Of a stretch of 7,463 nt of DNA, positions 5,303 to 7,463 are shown piece after piece. The notes beneath the pieces were generated by a model. That model saw nothing but the letters and a program-made list of their open reading frames with translations, made no database searches and was not told where the DNA came from. Position 1 is the first letter of the stretch, and every line of letters starts with the position of its first letter. The position numbers were made by a program, and so were the translations under genes. Source of the DNA: Nitrososphaerota archaeon (lineage in GTDB: Archaea > Thermoproteota > Nitrososphaeria > Nitrososphaerales > Nitrosopumilaceae); contig JADFJY010000059.1 of assembly GCA_022565935.1 (NCBI GenBank), positions 1-7,463 on the forward strand. The letters are read 5' to 3'.

Positions 5303-5677
5303 ATGGCTGAAGGAAAATTTGCAACATCAATTAGCTGCATGGATGGACGAATTCAAATTCCGGTAAATACTTGGATTAAAAAAAATTATTTAGTTGATTT
5401 TGTTGATACTATAACGGCACCCGGTGTTGAGAAAAAAATCTCTGAGAGTACTAATGTTGAGCAAATTAAATCAATGATAGAAATTTCAATTTATAAACAC
5501 AAATCTAGTGTGATAGTAATTTCAGGACATCATGATTGTGCAGGCAATCCTGTCTCAAAAGAAGAACAAGTTTCTCAAATTTCAAAAGGAATTCAAAATA
5601 TAAAGTCATGGAACTATGATGCTCAAGTAATTGGTATCTGGATTAATGATAATTGGGAAGTAGAGAAAGTTTCTTAG
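5303..5677 (+). CDS. Small beta-class carbonic anhydrase-like protein
   Basis: Zinc protein related to beta-carbonic anhydrases, which interconvert CO2 and bicarbonate. The 124 residues contain the signature CMDGR (C12, D14, R16), giving one zinc Cys and the Asp-Arg dyad, and GHHDCAGNP with H76 and C79 in the HxxC pattern. APGV (39-42) follows the first strand as in the family. It is much shorter than classical beta-CAs and resembles the compact archaeal/bacterial relatives of that fold, so activity is likely but not assured. In an autotrophic thaumarchaeon it could supply bicarbonate to the acyl-CoA carboxylase of the 3-hydroxypropionate/4-hydroxybutyrate cycle (inference). GAGGT lies 10 bases before the ATG, and T-tracts follow the stop. 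Confidence 0.8.
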   Translation: MAEGKFATSISCMDGRIQIPVNTWIKKNYLVDFVDTITAPGVEKKISESTNVEQIKSMIEISIYKHKSSVIVISGHHDCAGNPVSKEEQVSQISKGIQNIKSWNYDAQVIGIWINDNWEVEKVS

Positions 5678-5682
5678 GAAAA

Positions 5683-5697
5683 TTTTTTAGTCTTTTT
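5683..5697 (+). terminator. T-rich putative terminator after the CA-like gene
   Basis: Two T-tracts (TTTTTT and TTTTT, separated by AGTC) lie within 20 bases of the stop codon, the pattern of archaeal U-rich termination. They separate this gene from the transporter unit. Confidence 0.5.
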
Positions 5698-5720
5698 CAT
5701 TCACACTCTCAGAATTTTAG

Positions 5721-5727
5721 ATTATAT
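5721..5727 (+). promoter_or_regulatory. Putative TATA box for the transporter-ferritin unit
   Basis: ATTATAT is centred about 33 bases before the ATG at 5757, predicting a start site a few bases upstream of it and a very short leader. No Shine-Dalgarno sequence is seen. I looked for a palindromic metal-repressor operator next to it and saw no convincing one. Confidence 0.4.
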
Positions 5728-5756
5728 GCAAGATTTTCAAAGGTTTCTTTAGTATA

Positions 5757-7022
5757 ATGAATGAGAAATTATCTCGCTTTTCAAAGACTGCTGGCCCTGG
5801 AATATTATTTGCAAGTACTGCAATTGGTGTCTCTCATCTTGTACAATCAACAAGGGCTGGTGCTGATTTTGGTTTACTGATTTTAGGATTTGTAATTATA
5901 GTTACTTTGTTGAAATATCCTTTCTTTGAGTATGGTTCTCGTTATGCAAACGTTACTCAAACCAGTATCATTGATGGCTACAAGAAACTTGGCAAACCTG
6001 CATTGTGGCTGTACTTTCTCTTAACTATTGCTTCAATGTTTTTTGTTACAGGAGCTGTGGGGTTTGTTGCTGCAGGATTTTTTGAAAATCTTTTTGGAAT
6101 AGATTTTCTTGGAGAATGGACTATGGTAATTTTATTTGCAATATGTGTTTCAATTTTAGCTGTTGGTAAATATAATATTCTTGATAGTCTGATAAAGATT
6201 ATAGTTATTGTTTTGGTAGTATCTACTGTTTCTGCTTTCTTGTTTGCATTGTATAATGGTCCAATAGAACCAGTAGAGGGATTTATACCAAAAGAACTTT
6301 GGAATGCTTCTGGAATATTTTTCTTACTTGCTTTGATGGGTTGGATGCCTACTGCAGTTGATCTTTCCGCTTGGAATAGTTTATGGACATTAGAGAGAAT
6401 GAAACAAACAAAATACATCCCAAAACTCAAGGAAACACTTTTTGAGTTTAGATTAACATATTTCATAACAGGAATTCTTGCAGTGATGTTCGTTACACTT
6501 GGCTCTTTTATTTTCTATGGGTCTGGTGAAGAGTTGCCAAATAACAATTCTCTTTTTGCACACAAAGTAGTAACACTGTACACTCAGACAATTGGAGATT
6601 GGAGTTATATCATAATTGCAGCATCTGCATTTACCGTAATGTTTGGAACAATCATTGCTGTTCTGGATGGCTATTCTAGGTCATTGAGGAGAACTGTTGA
6701 ATTGATTTTTACAAAAAAAGAGCAAAAAACAAGCCCAAAATTCAATAAACTTTACGTTATTTTCTTATTTGTCATATCTATTGGGGCACTTGTAATCGTA
6801 TTTCAATTTGGAAATAATCTAAAAGAACTAGTTGACTTTGCAACAGTTTTGTCATTTCTAATAGCTCCTGTAATTGCCATTTTTAATTTTAGACTAGTCA
6901 CAGGAAAATATCTTGCAAAAGAATCTCAACCTTCTATGCTGTTGAAACTTTTGAGTTTTGCAGGAATCATATTTTTATCTGGATTTGCGTTAGTCTTTTT
7001 AATAACTAGATTTAGTTACTAA
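5757..7022 (+). CDS. Nramp-like divalent metal transporter with a non-canonical metal site
   Basis: A membrane protein of 421 residues with about 11 helices and an Nramp fold by sequence. GPG at 13-15 and RAGADFG at 33-39 align without gaps with the E. coli MntH helix 1 region (GPG...QAGASFG). In that alignment the metal-binding DPGN becomes GVSH (24-27), so the key Asp is Gly and Asn is His. In helix 6 the Met-Pro of MPH is kept (M197, P198) but His is Thr (MPTAVD). Classical Nramps use the Asp, Asn and Met to bind Mn2+ or Fe2+. Nramp relatives lacking the DPGN Asp are known, including a Mg2+-transporting group, so substrate cannot be assumed. The ferritin start follows 2 bases after the stop, suggesting co-transcription and a link to iron (inference). 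Confidence 0.85.
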   Translation: MNEKLSRFSKTAGPGILFASTAIGVSHLVQSTRAGADFGLLILGFVIIVTLLKYPFFEYGSRYANVTQTSIIDGYKKLGKPALWLYFLLTIASMFFVTGAVGFVAAGFFENLFGIDFLGEWTMVILFAICVSILAVGKYNILDSLIKIIVIVLVVSTVSAFLFALYNGPIEPVEGFIPKELWNASGIFFLLALMGWMPTAVDLSAWNSLWTLERMKQTKYIPKLKETLFEFRLTYFITGILAVMFVTLGSFIFYGSGEELPNNNSLFAHKVVTLYTQTIGDWSYIIIAASAFTVMFGTIIAVLDGYSRSLRRTVELIFTKKEQKTSPKFNKLYVIFLFVISIGALVIVFQFGNNLKELVDFATVLSFLIAPVIAIFNFRLVTGKYLAKESQPSMLLKLLSFAGIIFLSGFALVFLITRFSY

Positions 7023-7024
7023 TT

Positions 7025-7463
7025 ATGAAAATTTCAAAAAATATGCAAAAAGCACTAAACAACCAAATCACTCTTGAAGCAAACGCATCAAATACATATC
7101 TTGCAATGGCATCCTGGTGTGAAGTTACAGGGTATGAAGGTGGTGCAAGTTTCTTCTATGCACAGTCAGATGAAGAGAGAACACACATGCTAAAATTTAT
7201 TCACTACCTGAATAATTTGGGTACCTCTGCAACAATTTCTGCATCAAAATCTCCTGCAAGTAATTTCAAATCTCTAGAGTCAATTCTCAAGACTGCACTA
7301 CCGAACGAACAAGCAGTAACTACTGCAATTCACAAGATGGTTGAAATCTCACAAAAAGATAAGGATCATTCAACATATGCATTTCTAGAATGGTTTGTTA
7401 ATGAACAAGTTCATGAAGAAACAAAGTTTGAAACTTTGATACAAAAGTTTGAACTGATCGGAA
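7025..7463 (+). CDS. Ferritin, 3' end beyond the window
   Basis: Non-haem iron storage protein that oxidises Fe2+ and stores the mineral in a 24-subunit shell. 146 codons are present and the frame is open at the right edge; bacterial-type ferritins have about 165-175 residues, so only the last helix should be missing. The diiron ferroxidase residues line up with E. coli FtnA: E18, E51 and H54 (in DEERTH), E95 (in NEQ), and E127, Q128 and E131 (in NEQVHEE). This is a non-haem ferritin rather than a Dps, judged by length and motif order. It starts 2 bases after the transporter stop and has no promoter of its own visible. Confidence 0.93.
   Translation, partial: MKISKNMQKALNNQITLEANASNTYLAMASWCEVTGYEGGASFFYAQSDEERTHMLKFIHYLNNLGTSATISASKSPASNFKSLESILKTALPNEQAVTTAIHKMVEISQKDKDHSTYAFLEWFVNEQVHEETKFETLIQKFELIG

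Noticed and set aside
5978..6466. 162-codon minus-strand frame inside the transporter
   Set aside because: No recognisable domain, fully antisense to a well-supported membrane protein, and no promoter-like box seen in front of it.

Overview
The window looks archaeal throughout, but it reads as two different archaea joined end to end. The left part (about 1-1340) carries a signal peptidase I of the archaeal/ER type, a transcription factor S and a lysine/arginine-rich coiled-coil protein. The insert after the catalytic Ser-Met of the peptidase resembles DPANN (Woesearchaeota/Pacearchaeota-like) enzymes, and arginine is written with AGG and CGG as well as AGA. The right part (about 1440-7463) looks like a marine ammonia-oxidising thaumarchaeon (Nitrosopumilus-like). 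Its secreted metalloprotease ends in the WIKNNAxWW...GII module that I associate with thaumarchaeal exported proteins. All eight of that protein's arginines are AGA, and several genes have A/T-rich TATA-like boxes about 25 bases before the start codon, as in leaderless archaeal transcripts. These lineage calls rest on recalled family resemblance and codon use, not on a search.

Layout: signal peptidase (cut by the left edge), TFS, an intergenic hairpin, the coiled-coil gene, then a disturbed zone at 1280-1491. That zone holds a startless coiled-coil tail and a stub of the protease start. Next come a zinc-ribbon/two-helix/SHOCT membrane protein and a 581-residue secreted matrixin-type protease, joined by a 4-base ATGA overlap. 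An exact 27-base repeat (1435-1461 and 1882-1908) covers the first eight codons of the protease and the stub, so the protease start is present twice. The rest is a two-CBS-domain protein, a convergent four-helix membrane protein whose stop abuts it, a divergent 3-methyladenine DNA glycosylase I, a small beta-class carbonic anhydrase-like protein, an Nramp-like metal transporter and a ferritin cut by the right edge.

How the genes may work together: the zinc-ribbon/SHOCT protein and the protease are translationally coupled and may form a membrane sensor or anchor plus exported enzyme pair. The Nramp-like transporter and the ferritin lie 2 bases apart and suggest a metal uptake and storage unit. 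However, the transporter lacks the usual metal-binding Asp. The remaining right-hand genes look like independently transcribed housekeeping or stress genes. I found no tRNA, rRNA, CRISPR array or insertion sequence.
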